Notes: generated by a model not told the origin, from the sequence alone. Shown: positions 50,467 to 59,795, numbered from the stretch's first letter. The stretch: 64,000 nt of DNA from Meridianimarinicoccus aquatilis (GCF_004358675.1 NZ_SMZO01000011.1:1-64000), one strand, 5' to 3'. Numbers and translations: made by a program.

Positions 50467-50599
50467 GGCAAACAGATTGGCATAGTCACATGAGTGCGTA
50501 CGTGGCGTTCAGTCGCTAAAGCACTGCTTAAGGTTGCTAGAAGGCTGGCATGGGGCCATGCTTTTTTTGCGTTACCAATATTACGAAAAGAGCCACACC

Positions 50600-51496
50600 A
50601 TGACACGTAAGGTTTCTAAGGCAGTTTTTCCGGTTGCAGGGCTTGGGACTCGATTTCTCCCCGCAACGAAATCCATCCCGAAGGAAATAATGACGCTGGT
50701 TGATCGACCGCTCATCCAGTACGCGATCGACGAAGCGCGCGACGCGGGCATCGAAGAGTTTATTTTCGTAACCTCGCGCGGGAAATCTGCATTGGAAGAC
50801 TACTTCGATGCGGCACCGCACCTGGAAGAAACGCTTCGTGCGAAAAACAAGACGGCTCTTTTGGAGGAGTTGAAGAAAACCGATATGCCCAGCGGCGCGA
50901 TCGCGTACGTTCGCCAGCGCGAAGCGTTGGGGCTGGGCCATGCTGTGTGGTGCGCCCGGCGTTTGATCGGGGACGAGCCCTTCGCGGTTCTGCTTCCTGA
51001 TGACGTGATTGCATCGGATGAACGGTCATGTCTCGCACAGATGGTTGATGCCTATCAGGAAACCGGAGGCTGCATGGTTGCTGCAATGCAAGTGCCTCAT
51101 GACAAGATTTCATCTTATGGCGTTCTCGATGTCGAAAAAGAACACGGGCCGATCGTGACGGCGAAGGGTATGGTCGAAAAGCCCAAGGCCGAAGATGCGC
51201 CCTCTGATCTTGCCGTCATTGGACGGTACATTCTGTCCCCGAATGTTCTTGATAATCTTAATAACCTGAAAGCTGGCGCTGGCGGTGAAATCCAACTGAC
51301 GGACGCCATCGCGCATGAAATTGGCGGTCCCGAAGGTGTTCACGGCTATCGCTTCCGAGGGCAGCGGTTCGATTGCGGATCAAAGGCGGGCTATTTGCAG
51401 GCAAGCGTTGCATTTGGCCTTGCCCGCGAAGAACTGTCAGAAGAGCTTGAGCACTTCATGCGCGATATTCTAAGCATGTCGACGGCGGCTAGCTAA
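50600..51496 (+). CDS. galU: UTP-glucose-1-phosphate uridylyltransferase
   Basis: Makes UDP-glucose for exopolysaccharide, LPS and osmoadaptation. 298 residues. KAVFPVAGLGTRFLPATKSIPKE is the start, here read as AVFPVAGLGTRFLP with the nucleotide-binding G-x-G-T-R; VDRPLIQYAIDEA, then EKP and the GEIQLTDAI segment. Start at the ATG at 50600; the frame is open to 50534. It has its own strong terminator and is preceded by a 133-base gap. Confidence 0.96.
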   Translation: MTRKVSKAVFPVAGLGTRFLPATKSIPKEIMTLVDRPLIQYAIDEARDAGIEEFIFVTSRGKSALEDYFDAAPHLEETLRAKNKTALLEELKKTDMPSGAIAYVRQREALGLGHAVWCARRLIGDEPFAVLLPDDVIASDERSCLAQMVDAYQETGGCMVAAMQVPHDKISSYGVLDVEKEHGPIVTAKGMVEKPKAEDAPSDLAVIGRYILSPNVLDNLNNLKAGAGGEIQLTDAIAHEIGGPEGVHGYRFRGQRFDCGSKAGYLQASVAFGLAREELSEELEHFMRDILSMSTAAS

Positions 51497-51517
51497 TTTT
51501 ATCTAGCGTTTCGTTCT

Positions 51518-51555
51518 AAAAAAGGGGCCTCCGATATATTCGGCGGCCCCTTTTT
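51518..51555 (+). terminator. Strong terminator after galU
   Basis: The stem AAAAAGGGGCC (with an inner CCGA/TCGG helix) pairs with GGCCCCTTTTT around a five-base loop. The A/T runs make it usable from both sides, so it may also end ptsN transcription. Confidence 0.9.
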
Positions 51556-51593
51556 CATGAAGTATATGCAACGGCAACCATTGCCAAAGCAGA

Positions 51594-52067
51594 TCAGGCT
51601 GCCTGTGATTCCTCGCTGCCAATGAGGATGGCGTGCAGGATCATGGGGTCATCATTGGCGCGCAGCTTTGCTTGTACTTTGTTCCCGCGAAGTGCCCGCG
51701 ACACCAAGGCCAGCGCCTTCAGGTGCTGCACGCCGCTGTCTTCTGGCGCGAACAGAGCAAACACCAAGTCTACCGGCTGACGATCTACCGCTTCAAACGC
51801 AACGGGTCGGTCAAGCTTCACAAACACGCCCGACACCGTTTCAAGGCCCGGTATCCGAGCGTGCGGAAGCGCAACGCCGCCACCTACACCGGTTGGGCCG
51901 ATGCTCTCGCGGTCCTGAAGTGCAGACAGGGCCTCCTCTGGGTCGAGGCCATAACAGCTCGAGGCAATATCGCACAAATCGCGCATCAAGCGCTTTTTGC
52001 TTGTTACACTACCAAGAGTCTTTACGGCTTCCGGCTTCAGAAGAGAACCCAGTGTCATATCAAGCAC
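51594..52067 (-). CDS. ptsN: PTS IIA-like nitrogen-regulatory protein PtsN
   Basis: Phosphoryl acceptor of the nitrogen-related PTS. 157 residues with the phospho-His in GVALPHARI. The GTG at 52067 has an aagg site; the ATG at 52058 is an alternative three residues shorter. It is 22 bases downstream of hpf on the same strand. No rpoN is present at this locus, although the three often cluster. Confidence 0.93.
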   Translation of the reverse strand: MLDMTLGSLLKPEAVKTLGSVTSKKRLMRDLCDIASSCYGLDPEEALSALQDRESIGPTGVGGGVALPHARIPGLETVSGVFVKLDRPVAFEAVDRQPVDLVFALFAPEDSGVQHLKALALVSRALRGNKVQAKLRANDDPMILHAILIGSEESQAA

Positions 52068-52089
52068 TTTCTGCCTTCAGTTAAGGCCG

Positions 52090-52665
52090 TCAGGTGGTCC
52101 GCTCGGGCTCAATCCACCCAATATTTCCGTCGTCACGGCGATACACCACGTTCACACCATCACTGCCTTCGTTCTTGAAGACCAGCACGGGACTTTGGGC
52201 CAGTTCCATTTGCATCACGGCCTCACCGACCGAAATTGATGGGATGCGCGTTTGCATCTCAGCGATGATGATAGGAGTCAGGCTATCGGGTTCGTCGTCG
52301 CTTTCTGCTTCGTTTGTGGCGATCACATATGACGAAGCGCCGGAAGCTTCAACCGGTTGTGCGCGATCCTTGTGGTGGTCTTTCAATCGACGCTTGTACC
52401 GGCGCAGCTGCTTTTCCATCTTTTCGCAGCATGAATCAAAACATGGGTAAATTTCGAACGCCTGCCCTTTGGCGCTGACGGTAAGTCCTGTCGACAGATG
52501 GACCGTTGCTTCGCAGACATGCTCCGCTCCGGACTTGGAGAATGTCACCATCGCTTCTGTCGGGCGCTCGGCATATTTCTGCACAACGACGGTCAATTCG
52601 TCCTGTACGTATGTCTGAAGCGCTTCGCCAACGTCGATATGTTTTCCGGTGATCTGGTAACGCAT
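52090..52665 (-). CDS. hpf: Long-form ribosome hibernation promoting factor
   Basis: Dimerises 70S ribosomes into 100S in stationary phase. 191 residues, the long form: an N-terminal RaiA/YfiA domain (MRYQITGKHIDVGEALQTYV) and a C-terminal dimerisation domain after about 125 (MQMELAQSPVLVFKNEGSDGVNVVYRRDDGNIGWIEP). The 239 bases upstream to lptB hold no gene; in many proteobacteria rpoN sits there. Confidence 0.94.
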   Translation of the reverse strand: MRYQITGKHIDVGEALQTYVQDELTVVVQKYAERPTEAMVTFSKSGAEHVCEATVHLSTGLTVSAKGQAFEIYPCFDSCCEKMEKQLRRYKRRLKDHHKDRAQPVEASGASSYVIATNEAESDDEPDSLTPIIIAEMQTRIPSISVGEAVMQMELAQSPVLVFKNEGSDGVNVVYRRDDGNIGWIEPERTT

Positions 52666-52904
52666 GAGTCCTCCTGTGCGCGTTGAACTTTCGGCGCCTC
52701 AAGTCCCGGTGTGTGACGCCGGGTTCCTAAGGAACCATTAATCATTTAGGCGAAAGCGCACGACCGGCCCTCTTTCCGAAGATACCGCTCTCTTCGCCAA
52801 CTTGTCCCGGGTCCGGGGTGAGCATTCTGACACTCGATCCTGACTGCATACCTTTCATTTGGCTCTACAACCTTGCCCCATGTCAATGTTTCTCACGCGT
52901 GACG

Positions 52905-53657
52905 CTAGTCTATCTTGAAGCCTTGCCCGAGATATACGCGGCGCACATTTTCGTTTTCCACAACATCTTTGGTTGTGCCGCTCATAAGCACTTTGCCGTC
53001 ATGCAGGATGTACGCACGGTCAACAATTTCTAGTGTTTCGCGCACGTTGTGGTCTGTAATCAGCACGCCAATTCCGCGTGTTTTCAGGTCAGATACAAGC
53101 GCCCGAATATCGCCAACCGCAATTGGATCGACGCCAGCAAAAGGTTCGTCCATCAGAACGTATCGCGGGTTTGCGGCAAGGCAGCGGGCGATTTCGACTC
53201 GCCGACGCTCGCCACCAGACAGCGACAAGGCGCGTGCGCGGCGCAAGTGTTCGATGGAAAATTCGGACAAAAGCTCTTCGAGACGCTCACTGCGTGTGGT
53301 CCGGTCTGGCGTGGCAATTTCAAGAATGGCGAGGATGTTGTCTTCGACGCTTAGTCCGCGAAAGATGCTGACCTCTTGAGGAAGGTAGCCAATCCCCATC
53401 TGTGCGCGGCGGTACATCGGCAAGATCGTGACATCGACCCCATCAAGGATTACCTGGCCGCCTTCTGGTGTCACGAGCCCGGCGATCGAGTAAAAGCAGG
53501 TTGTTTTGCCGGACCCGTTCGGCCCGAGAAGGGCAACAACTTCACCCCGATGCAAATCTAGGGATACATCGCGGATAACCGGGCGCTTGCGATAGCTTTT
53601 CCGCAGGCCCACGACCCGCAGTCCGGCATCCCCTGAAGTGACGTTCAGTTCAGTCAT
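52905..53657 (-). CDS. lptB: LPS export ABC transporter ATPase LptB
   Basis: ATPase of the LptBFG transporter that extracts LPS from the inner membrane. 250 residues. Walker A GPNGSGKTT, signature LSGGERRR and Walker B VLMDEPFAGVDP, then the H-loop in ITDHNVRET. The start overlaps the lptA stop by four bases. End of the rnd-kdsD-lptC-lptA-lptB unit. Confidence 0.96.
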   Translation of the reverse strand: MTELNVTSGDAGLRVVGLRKSYRKRPVIRDVSLDLHRGEVVALLGPNGSGKTTCFYSIAGLVTPEGGQVILDGVDVTILPMYRRAQMGIGYLPQEVSIFRGLSVEDNILAILEIATPDRTTRSERLEELLSEFSIEHLRRARALSLSGGERRRVEIARCLAANPRYVLMDEPFAGVDPIAVGDIRALVSDLKTRGIGVLITDHNVRETLEIVDRAYILHDGKVLMSGTTKDVVENENVRRVYLGQGFKID

Positions 53658-54160
53658 TGATCTTCATCGGTGCCGGGTTGCAGCACTGTGCGCACACGGC
53701 CCTGCACTTCGCCAAGCCCGGTTTCCAGATCAACAATCAAACGATCCCCGGCCACCGTGTTGCCGCCTTGGGTCAGCAAAACATCGCCTGTCATCACCAC
53801 TGAATTGGTCAGGGGGGTATAAATGGCTTCGTTACCTTCGGCGGCCTCTTCGGGGGTGATCAGCAGGACATCGTCGCGCGCGGTGATCGTGTCGATATCG
53901 TCGCCTAATGTTCCGTCAGGGTTCAGCAGGTATGTCACCAGAACCCACTGCGCGGTCAGGCGCATGTCGCCCTGAACGGCCAGCACATTGCCCGTAAACA
54001 GGGCTGTGCCCTCGGCGCGCGCAAGATCAAGGCGGTCGGATGTCACTTCAACCGGTGCATCCGGGTCGGAGTTTCGAAACCCGCCGGTTTCCGTCCCTTG
54101 TGCAAGCGCACACAAAGGTAAGGCTGCTGCCATCGCCAAACCAGTCACCACACTGCGCAT
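53654..54160 (-). CDS. lptA: LPS transport periplasmic protein LptA
   Basis: Periplasmic bridge for LPS. 168 residues with a signal peptide (about 1-20) and the OstA/LptA beta-jellyroll (PVEVTSDRLDLARAEGTALFTGNV, LTNSVVMTGDVLLTQGGNTVAGD). I chose the ATG at 54160 (gaagggg upstream). An in-frame ATG at 54187 overlaps the lptC stop and would put nine residues before the signal peptide. Confidence 0.9.
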   Translation of the reverse strand: MRSVVTGLAMAAALPLCALAQGTETGGFRNSDPDAPVEVTSDRLDLARAEGTALFTGNVLAVQGDMRLTAQWVLVTYLLNPDGTLGDDIDTITARDDVLLITPEEAAEGNEAIYTPLTNSVVMTGDVLLTQGGNTVAGDRLIVDLETGLGEVQGRVRTVLQPGTDEDQ

Positions 54161-54183
54161 CACGGCCGCCCCTTCAACATGTC

Positions 54184-54783
54184 TCATGGTGTATATAACA
54201 ACCTAACGTCTCCGGTGAACACCGTTCGCGTCTGCATCTCATCCTTTGGATCCGTGAAAATTTCCATGCGGTCGGACGTGATCCACCAATTCGGCCCATC
54301 AATTTGAACGGGCGCCAGAGTTTCCAGATAACTACGGTCATTGCGTAACCGCAACGCATCGGTGCGCAAAACAGCGCCGTCAGAGCTTACTACAACAACA
54401 TTGTCCCGCAGGGTTGAGCGCATGGCCGGTTCGTCCAACTCGCCGTGATCGGCGGTCATATCGTAGAACACGCCGTCGGGCATGGCCAATGTTGCTGCCA
54501 TCGTCTCGCCCAGTGTCACGTGGTCACGCGCCGTGTCTGGGACCAGAATTTCTGCGGTGATCGAAAGCTCTCCGCCATCATCGGTCACTGCGGAATAGCG
54601 CGGCGTGCCAAGGCGTTGCGTCTTGGCGAGATCCTCAATTGTCTGATCGACAAAGCGCAGCGGTTCTCCTTCGGGCTGGGAGCGGGCGAGAAACACAAGC
54701 GTTGACAGCAGTCCCAAAGCGATCAGGGGCAGCATGTACTTGGTGGCCACAACGGCCTGTGTATAACGGCGCCCGGCTGACAC
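54184..54783 (-). CDS. lptC: LPS export protein LptC
   Basis: Inner-membrane protein linking LptBFG to LptA. 199 residues. One N-terminal membrane helix (about 15-33), then the LptC jellyroll (YSAVTDDGGELSITAEI, NDRSYLETLAPVQID). The family is divergent, so the call leans on the kdsD-lptC-lptA-lptB order. It starts four bases after kdsD ends. Confidence 0.9.
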   Translation of the reverse strand: MSAGRRYTQAVVATKYMLPLIALGLLSTLVFLARSQPEGEPLRFVDQTIEDLAKTQRLGTPRYSAVTDDGGELSITAEILVPDTARDHVTLGETMAATLAMPDGVFYDMTADHGELDEPAMRSTLRDNVVVVSSDGAVLRTDALRLRNDRSYLETLAPVQIDGPNWWITSDRMEIFTDPKDEMQTRTVFTGDVRLLYTP

Positions 54784-54786
54784 TGA

Positions 54787-55752
54787 TCAGACCACACCTG
54801 CACGCAGGCAGTCGTGGATATTGATGATCCCGACCAATTCACCGGTGTCATCCACGGCAAAAAGACAGGTGATCTTGCGCGCTTCCATGATGGCAACCGC
54901 TTCTTGGGCCAGCGCACCGGGGTTGATCGTCTTTGGCCCGGCTGTCATCACATCGCTCGCGCTGCGTTCAAGCAGTCCGGTCATTTTTCGCCGCAAATCA
55001 CCGTCAGTGATGATCCCGGCCAATTGTCCCGCTTCGTCCTGAACACCGACGACCCCGAACCCCTTTTGACTCATGGTGACCAGAACTTCGGTCATCGGGT
55101 CGGCCATTTCAGCAAGTGGAAGTTCCGACCCGGTGTGCATGAGGTCGGCGACTTTCGACAGTTGTGCACCAAGCTTTCCACCCGGATGGAATTTGCGAAA
55201 ATCCTGTGGGCTGAAATCGCGATGTTCCATCAGGGCGACGGCAAGAGCATCGCCAAGAGCAAGCGTCATCGTCGTTGATGTTGTGGGCACAACACCCGTT
55301 CCACAGGCTTCTTCCGCTGGGGGAAGAACCAACGCGACATCTGACTGCCGCAACAGCGTGCTTGCGGGTTTTGATGCGACACCGATCAGTGGAATTCCAA
55401 AGCGGCGCGTATGGGCAATCATGTCTGCCAGTTCCGGCGTCTCGCCGGAATTTGACAGCATCATGACGACGTCGCCATGTGCAAGCATGCCAAGATCGCC
55501 GTGGCTTGCTTCGGCCGGGTGCACGAAATGCGCAGGTGTCCCAGTTGAGGCGAGCGTTGCGGCAATCTTGCGTGCGATATGCCCCGATTTTCCCATGCCG
55601 GACAGGATCACCCGGCCTGTTGCGTCGAGCATCATTGCAACTGCTGCGGCAAAGCTATCGTCAAGCGCTTCGCCAAGCCGCGACAGCGCTGCGGCTTCAA
55701 TGGATATTACGCGTCGGCCGACTTCCAGGAATTTTTCGTGATCATGTGTCAT
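54787..55752 (-). CDS. kdsD: Arabinose-5-phosphate isomerase KdsD/KpsF family
   Basis: Converts ribulose-5-phosphate to arabinose-5-phosphate for Kdo synthesis. 321 residues. SIS domain (ILSGMGKSGHIARKIAATLASTGTPAHFVHPAEASHG, here quoted in part as GMGKSGH) with the catalytic His, then two CBS domains (about 200-320). The ATG at 55752 gives the family start; a TTG at 55788 would overlap rnd. Just downstream of rnd and upstream of lptC. Confidence 0.94.
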   Translation of the reverse strand: MTHDHEKFLEVGRRVISIEAAALSRLGEALDDSFAAAVAMMLDATGRVILSGMGKSGHIARKIAATLASTGTPAHFVHPAEASHGDLGMLAHGDVVMMLSNSGETPELADMIAHTRRFGIPLIGVASKPASTLLRQSDVALVLPPAEEACGTGVVPTTSTTMTLALGDALAVALMEHRDFSPQDFRKFHPGGKLGAQLSKVADLMHTGSELPLAEMADPMTEVLVTMSQKGFGVVGVQDEAGQLAGIITDGDLRRKMTGLLERSASDVMTAGPKTINPGALAQEAVAIMEARKITCLFAVDDTGELVGIINIHDCLRAGVV

Positions 55753-55757
55753 GGGGG

Positions 55758-56369
55758 TCAATGGCTGAAAATGTCCATATCGGGCCAACCTTCAAGATCA
55801 AGGCGGGCGCGGGTGGGAAGAAAGTCGTAGCATGATTGTGCAATCTTCATGCGTCCTTCACGTTCCAGTCGGCGGTTCAGTTCGACGCGAAGCGCGTGAA
55901 GGTGAAGAACATCTGATGCCGCGTAGTCAATCTGTGCCTGCGTAAGCTCTTTTGCTCCCCAATCGCTTGACTGCTGGTGCTTTGAAATATCCTGCGACAG
56001 CAACTCCTGAACAAGGTTCCGCAATCCATGCCGGTCGGTATAGGTTCGAACGAGCTTGCTGGCGATTTTCGTGCAATAGACGGGCGTGGCCAGGGCGCCA
56101 AACGCCTTGTACATCGCCGCGATGTCGAACCGACCGAAGTGAAAGAGCTTCAAAACCGACGGATCGCGCAGCAACCGACACAGGTTCGGGGCCGAGCTTT
56201 GACCTTTGGCGATTTGGACGAGATGCGCATCACCATCCCCGGCGGAAAGCTGTACAACACACAGCCTGTCACGGTGGGGGTTCAGACCCATCGTTTCGCA
56301 GTCGATGGCCACAATTGGTCCAAGGTCCAGCGAGTCGGGAAGGTCGCCTTTGTGCAGATGATTGGTCAC
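55758..56369 (-). CDS. rnd: Ribonuclease D (short form)
   Basis: DEDDy-type 3'-5' exoribonuclease. 203 residues, so only the catalytic domain. It lacks the HRDC domains of E. coli RNase D, as usual in alphaproteobacteria. IDCETMGL (Asp/Glu), FGRFDIAAM (Asp), and YAASDVLHL (Tyr and Asp) are the active-site motifs. First gene of the leftward kdsD-lptCAB unit. Confidence 0.92.
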   Translation of the reverse strand: MTNHLHKGDLPDSLDLGPIVAIDCETMGLNPHRDRLCVVQLSAGDGDAHLVQIAKGQSSAPNLCRLLRDPSVLKLFHFGRFDIAAMYKAFGALATPVYCTKIASKLVRTYTDRHGLRNLVQELLSQDISKHQQSSDWGAKELTQAQIDYAASDVLHLHALRVELNRRLEREGRMKIAQSCYDFLPTRARLDLEGWPDMDIFSH

Positions 56370-56445
56370 GTCCGGCCTCTTGCGATGTTTTCGCTTGGGT
56401 AGAGCACGCTGCGGCCGGTGTCAAAACCCAGCCTCAAAAAGAGGT

Positions 56446-57012
56446 TTAGCGGATCGGGCCACGGTTGTGGGGCGTGTAAAGCTTTATGGACCCGTTTTCG
56501 CGCGCAAACGGGAGCGTTGGCATCACCGTAGAGATTAACCCTCCGGAGGGAATTTCAACAGTCAATCGCCATTGGGGGATCATGCCTGAACCTGGCGGAT
56601 AAGCGTTTACGACGGGCGTCATGGATCGGGTGTGCCGATCCGAGCCGTCCAAAAAAGCCCGCCGCGCCGCCAGAAGGTTGTCGTGATCTTTATTCGTATA
56701 AACATCGCCGTCCGGGAATGCCGCAGAGAACTTAAATTCTACCTCATTGGGCTTGGGCAATCTGGAAAGCGCATGAATCTGTGCCAGCGGGCGCAATTCG
56801 TGTGTACGTAGGCCCAGAAACCGTTCAATCTGATGGCTGTTCAGCCCCCAAAGAAACCGTTCTTCTGTGATGTAGCCAGATAGCGCACCACCGTTAAACT
56901 CCATCGCGTATTTCGCGGCGGACACACTGAGGACCTTCACCAAACGACTACGGCCTTCCAGGCTCCAGTGCCTCATGGATGACAGTTTTATCTCTTCCCC
57001 AAGTGAGTGCAT
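56446..57012 (-). CDS. Protein of unknown function
   Basis: 188 residues from the ATG at 57012 (aaaggga just upstream); an in-frame start at 57063 is less likely. No signal peptide, membrane segment or motif that I recognise. A Trp/Arg-rich N-terminal part (MRHWSLEGRSRLVKVL) is followed by mixed alpha/beta sequence with LPKPNEVEFKFSAAFPDGD and a Gly/Pro-rich end. It has 76 bases to rnd and 122 to the VOC gene, both on the same strand, so it may be single. Confidence 0.7.
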   Translation of the reverse strand: MHSLGEEIKLSSMRHWSLEGRSRLVKVLSVSAAKYAMEFNGGALSGYITEERFLWGLNSHQIERFLGLRTHELRPLAQIHALSRLPKPNEVEFKFSAAFPDGDVYTNKDHDNLLAARRAFLDGSDRHTRSMTPVVNAYPPGSGMIPQWRLTVEIPSGGLISTVMPTLPFARENGSIKLYTPHNRGPIR

Positions 57013-57134
57013 GCCGATCCCTTTCACTTTCGCTGCACCCGAATTGTATATCGGATGCAGCAAACACTTCAGGGGTGAAACCCAGACTTGTCGGCCGTTG
57101 GTCTGTGCTTCACCGAAGATCCGAAACTACCCGA

Positions 57135-57632
57135 CTAGGCATAGGCCCCGGCGGAATACGTCAGTTCGTAGCCGTGGCTGTATACTTCGAACACGATCCC
57201 GAAAGGGTCTTCGACATAAACCATGCGATACGGCTTCTCGCCGGGGAAATACTCGCGGATTGGCATCCGCTGTTTGCCGCCGGCGGCAACAATCCGGGCG
57301 GTCAGGCCTTCGACATCCGGGTCTTGGACTGCGAAATGGAACGTCCCGTGCCGCTTGTGTTCGAGCTTTTCATCGGGGGCGTAGTTGCCCGGAAATTCGA
57401 AAATCTCGATCCCGATCCCGTCGGCGGTGGAAAGATGTGCGATGCGCAAGCTGCCCCAGCCGGGGCCAAATACATCGGTGCACATGATGCCAATGGCGCT
57501 GTCATCTTCAACCGCCTCGCTTGGCGGCATCACGACATAAAACCCCAGAACTTCGGAATAGAACGCCACTGCCTTTTCCAGGTCAGGAACGGACAGGCCG
57601 ATATGGGAAAACGTGCGAGGTGTCGGTGTCAT
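57135..57632 (-). CDS. VOC-family (glyoxalase-like) protein
   Basis: 165 residues, two beta-alpha-beta-beta-beta units of the vicinal oxygen chelate fold. FSHIGLSVPDLEKAVAFYSEVLGF supplies the first metal His, TFHFAVQDPDVEG the second, and the C-terminal VEDPFGIVFEVYSH the Glu. It could be a lactoylglutathione-lyase-like or dioxygenase-like enzyme; substrate unknown. It is divergent from a LysR regulator across an AT-rich operator-like region, which suggests it is the regulated gene. Confidence 0.83.
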   Translation of the reverse strand: MTPTPRTFSHIGLSVPDLEKAVAFYSEVLGFYVVMPPSEAVEDDSAIGIMCTDVFGPGWGSLRIAHLSTADGIGIEIFEFPGNYAPDEKLEHKRHGTFHFAVQDPDVEGLTARIVAAGGKQRMPIREYFPGEKPYRMVYVEDPFGIVFEVYSHGYELTYSAGAYA

Positions 57633-57679
57633 GGCTGAGTCCCTTTGTTTGACTGATACCGATCACATAGGGCGCTTTT

Positions 57680-57735
57680 ATCCGAATTATAAATTATCAA
57701 ATTTCATAGTTAGAATAACCTGATATTATCATGGA
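57680..57735. promoter_or_regulatory. Probable LysR operator/promoter region
   Basis: Between the divergent VOC and LysR genes lies a short, very AT-rich stretch with an AAATT-ATCA-AATTT inverted repeat (57691-57704), which resembles the T-N11-A class of LysR sites. Exact boundaries are a guess. Confidence 0.45.
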
Positions 57736-58626
57736 ATGTTAAATGCGACGTGGCTCGAAACCTTTACAACCCTTTGCGAAACAGGGCACTTCACGCGAAC
57801 AGCGCGGTTGTTGAACATGACCCAGCCGGGCGTGTCCCAACACTTGCGTAAACTCGAAGAGCAGATCGGCCAGCCATTGATCGCCCGACATGGCAGAACT
57901 TTTGCTGTTACTGGCGCAGGCGAGGCTGTGCTTGCCCTTGGGCGCGCACGCCGTGCGGAAGAAAAGTTACTGCGCGACGTCATTGGGATTGATGATCCCG
58001 ACAGTGGCGGGGTGCATGTTGCCTGCTCGGGCAGTTTCGCGACCCTACTGTACCCACAGCTTTTGCCTTGGATGCAGTCAGCCCCGAAACTCGCCATTCA
58101 TCTGGAAGCTGGACCAAATCGGGCCATCCAAGAGGGCGTTTTGGACGGGCGGTTTGACCTTGGCATACTCAGTGACGATCCTGCCCACGCCAGACTAGAC
58201 GCACGATATCTTGGACGAGAAGAGCTTTGCCTCGTGCTTCCTGCGGATGCGCCTGATGTGCCAATCACATTTGCAGACCTTGAGGCGCGTGGCTTCGTTG
58301 CCCACCCAGACGGAAACGCATATGCCGACGATCTGTTGCAGGTGAATTTTCCGAACGAATATTCGGGCGCAGATCGACTTCGTGTAAGGGCCTATGTGAA
58401 TCAAATTGGCCAGATACCGGCGCCTGTTGCGCATAGCGTAGGGTACACCTTGCTGCCGCGTAGTGGGATCGATTCTTATGCACGTCGCGGTGACTTGCGC
58501 ATTGCCGATCTACCCGAACGGCGATGGCTGGACTTGTGGATGGTGGCGCGTCGCGGTCGCCCGGCATCGGCCCGTTTGACCCGTATGATGGAAATCATCG
58601 CGCAGGTCGCCGCAGGGCTGAGTTGA
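57736..58626 (+). CDS. LysR-family transcriptional regulator
   Basis: 296 residues. The N-terminal winged helix-turn-helix (HFTRTARLLNMTQPGVSQHLRKLEE) is followed by a type-2 periplasmic-binding-like effector domain (about 90-290). It probably controls the divergent VOC gene and possibly the dioxygenase-like gene downstream on its own strand. The effector is unknown. The 161 bases after it, before the dioxygenase-like gene, hold no gene. Confidence 0.92.
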   Translation: MLNATWLETFTTLCETGHFTRTARLLNMTQPGVSQHLRKLEEQIGQPLIARHGRTFAVTGAGEAVLALGRARRAEEKLLRDVIGIDDPDSGGVHVACSGSFATLLYPQLLPWMQSAPKLAIHLEAGPNRAIQEGVLDGRFDLGILSDDPAHARLDARYLGREELCLVLPADAPDVPITFADLEARGFVAHPDGNAYADDLLQVNFPNEYSGADRLRVRAYVNQIGQIPAPVAHSVGYTLLPRSGIDSYARRGDLRIADLPERRWLDLWMVARRGRPASARLTRMMEIIAQVAAGLS

Positions 58627-58787
58627 GCCCAGATAAAAACGGGCGCTGGTGCGCGAATTCACACACGGTCTGCGCGGCTGTCCGCCTGTCAGCGTGGGTA
58701 CGCGCGCCCCATCTATCCACCAACGAGTGATATTGATGGCAAAGCACCCCTGCGTGGGCGCGCCGGTAGTGGGAGGGAGAATTTGAA

Positions 58788-59720
58788 ATGAACCAGATCA
58801 AAGGTCTGCACCACGTCACGTCGATGGCGAAAGATGCGCAAGTGAACAGCGACTTCTTCACAAAGGTGCTAGGGCTTCGGCGCGTCAAGAAAACGGTGAA
58901 CTTTGACGCGCCCGACGTCTATCATCTGTATTATGGTGATGCGGCCGGAAGTCCGGGATCAGTCATGACCTACTTCCCATTTCCAAACATGCCGGCAGGG
59001 CAGTCTGGCACGGGCGAAGTCGGCATCACAGAATATGCAGTGCCGACCGGCTCTCTTGCTTATTGGACGGCTCGATTGGCAGATTTTGGTGTCAAATCCA
59101 TAGCGCGTACCGAGATTTTCGGGGATGCACGTCTTGAATTTGATGGCCCTGATGGCGAGCGGTTCGCGTTGGTCGAAACCCATGCCGAAGACGCGCGTAT
59201 CGCGTGGACGGGCGCCAACATTCCGCAAGGTGTGGGGATCAGAGGATTCTTCGGGGCAAGGCTGCGTTTGCGTGATTCCGGGCCTGAAGCAGAATTATTG
59301 CGTTTCATGGGTTATCAGACATCGGAAACCGCGAACGGCGTAACTCGACTGGTCATGGATCACGGAAACGGTGCCAACACGATCGACCTGCAGAGCGCGC
59401 CCAGTCTTGGCATGGCGCATCATGGCGCTGGGTCGGTGCATCACATTGCATTTGCCGTGCCTGACCGGGATGCCCAGCTTGAGGTGCGCAATGCGCTTCT
59501 TGCGACCGGGTATCAGGTAACCCCTGTCATTGATCGCGACTATTTTTGGGCCATCTATTTCCGCACGCCGGGCGGAATCCTATTTGAAATCGCGACAAAC
59601 GAGCCGGGTTTCGACAGGGACGAAGCTCCCGATCATTTGGGTGAGGCGCTGAAATTGCCGACACAGCATGAAAAGCTACGCGGGCAGTTGGAAAGGAAGC
59701 TTGTCCCAATCGTGGATTAA
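58788..59720 (+). CDS. Ring-cleaving dioxygenase-like VOC protein (MhqO/PcpA type)
   Basis: 310 residues, two tandem VOC modules. GLHHVTSMAKDAQVNSDFF gives the first metal His (His8/9), AGSVHHIAFAVPD the second and GGILFEIATNEPGF the Glu, the layout of Fe(II) hydroquinone dioxygenases and the MhqO family that deals with quinone stress. The ribosome site is ggagggaga. Its nearest same-strand neighbours are the LysR gene upstream and an ABC1 kinase downstream. Confidence 0.88.
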   Translation: MNQIKGLHHVTSMAKDAQVNSDFFTKVLGLRRVKKTVNFDAPDVYHLYYGDAAGSPGSVMTYFPFPNMPAGQSGTGEVGITEYAVPTGSLAYWTARLADFGVKSIARTEIFGDARLEFDGPDGERFALVETHAEDARIAWTGANIPQGVGIRGFFGARLRLRDSGPEAELLRFMGYQTSETANGVTRLVMDHGNGANTIDLQSAPSLGMAHHGAGSVHHIAFAVPDRDAQLEVRNALLATGYQVTPVIDRDYFWAIYFRTPGGILFEIATNEPGFDRDEAPDHLGEALKLPTQHEKLRGQLERKLVPIVD

Positions 59721-59795
59721 AGCGGTCTTGGCGCGACACCCATTGCCGGGTGCGCGGCTGGGATTACCTTTTCGGCCCAGCACACAGGTGAACCT

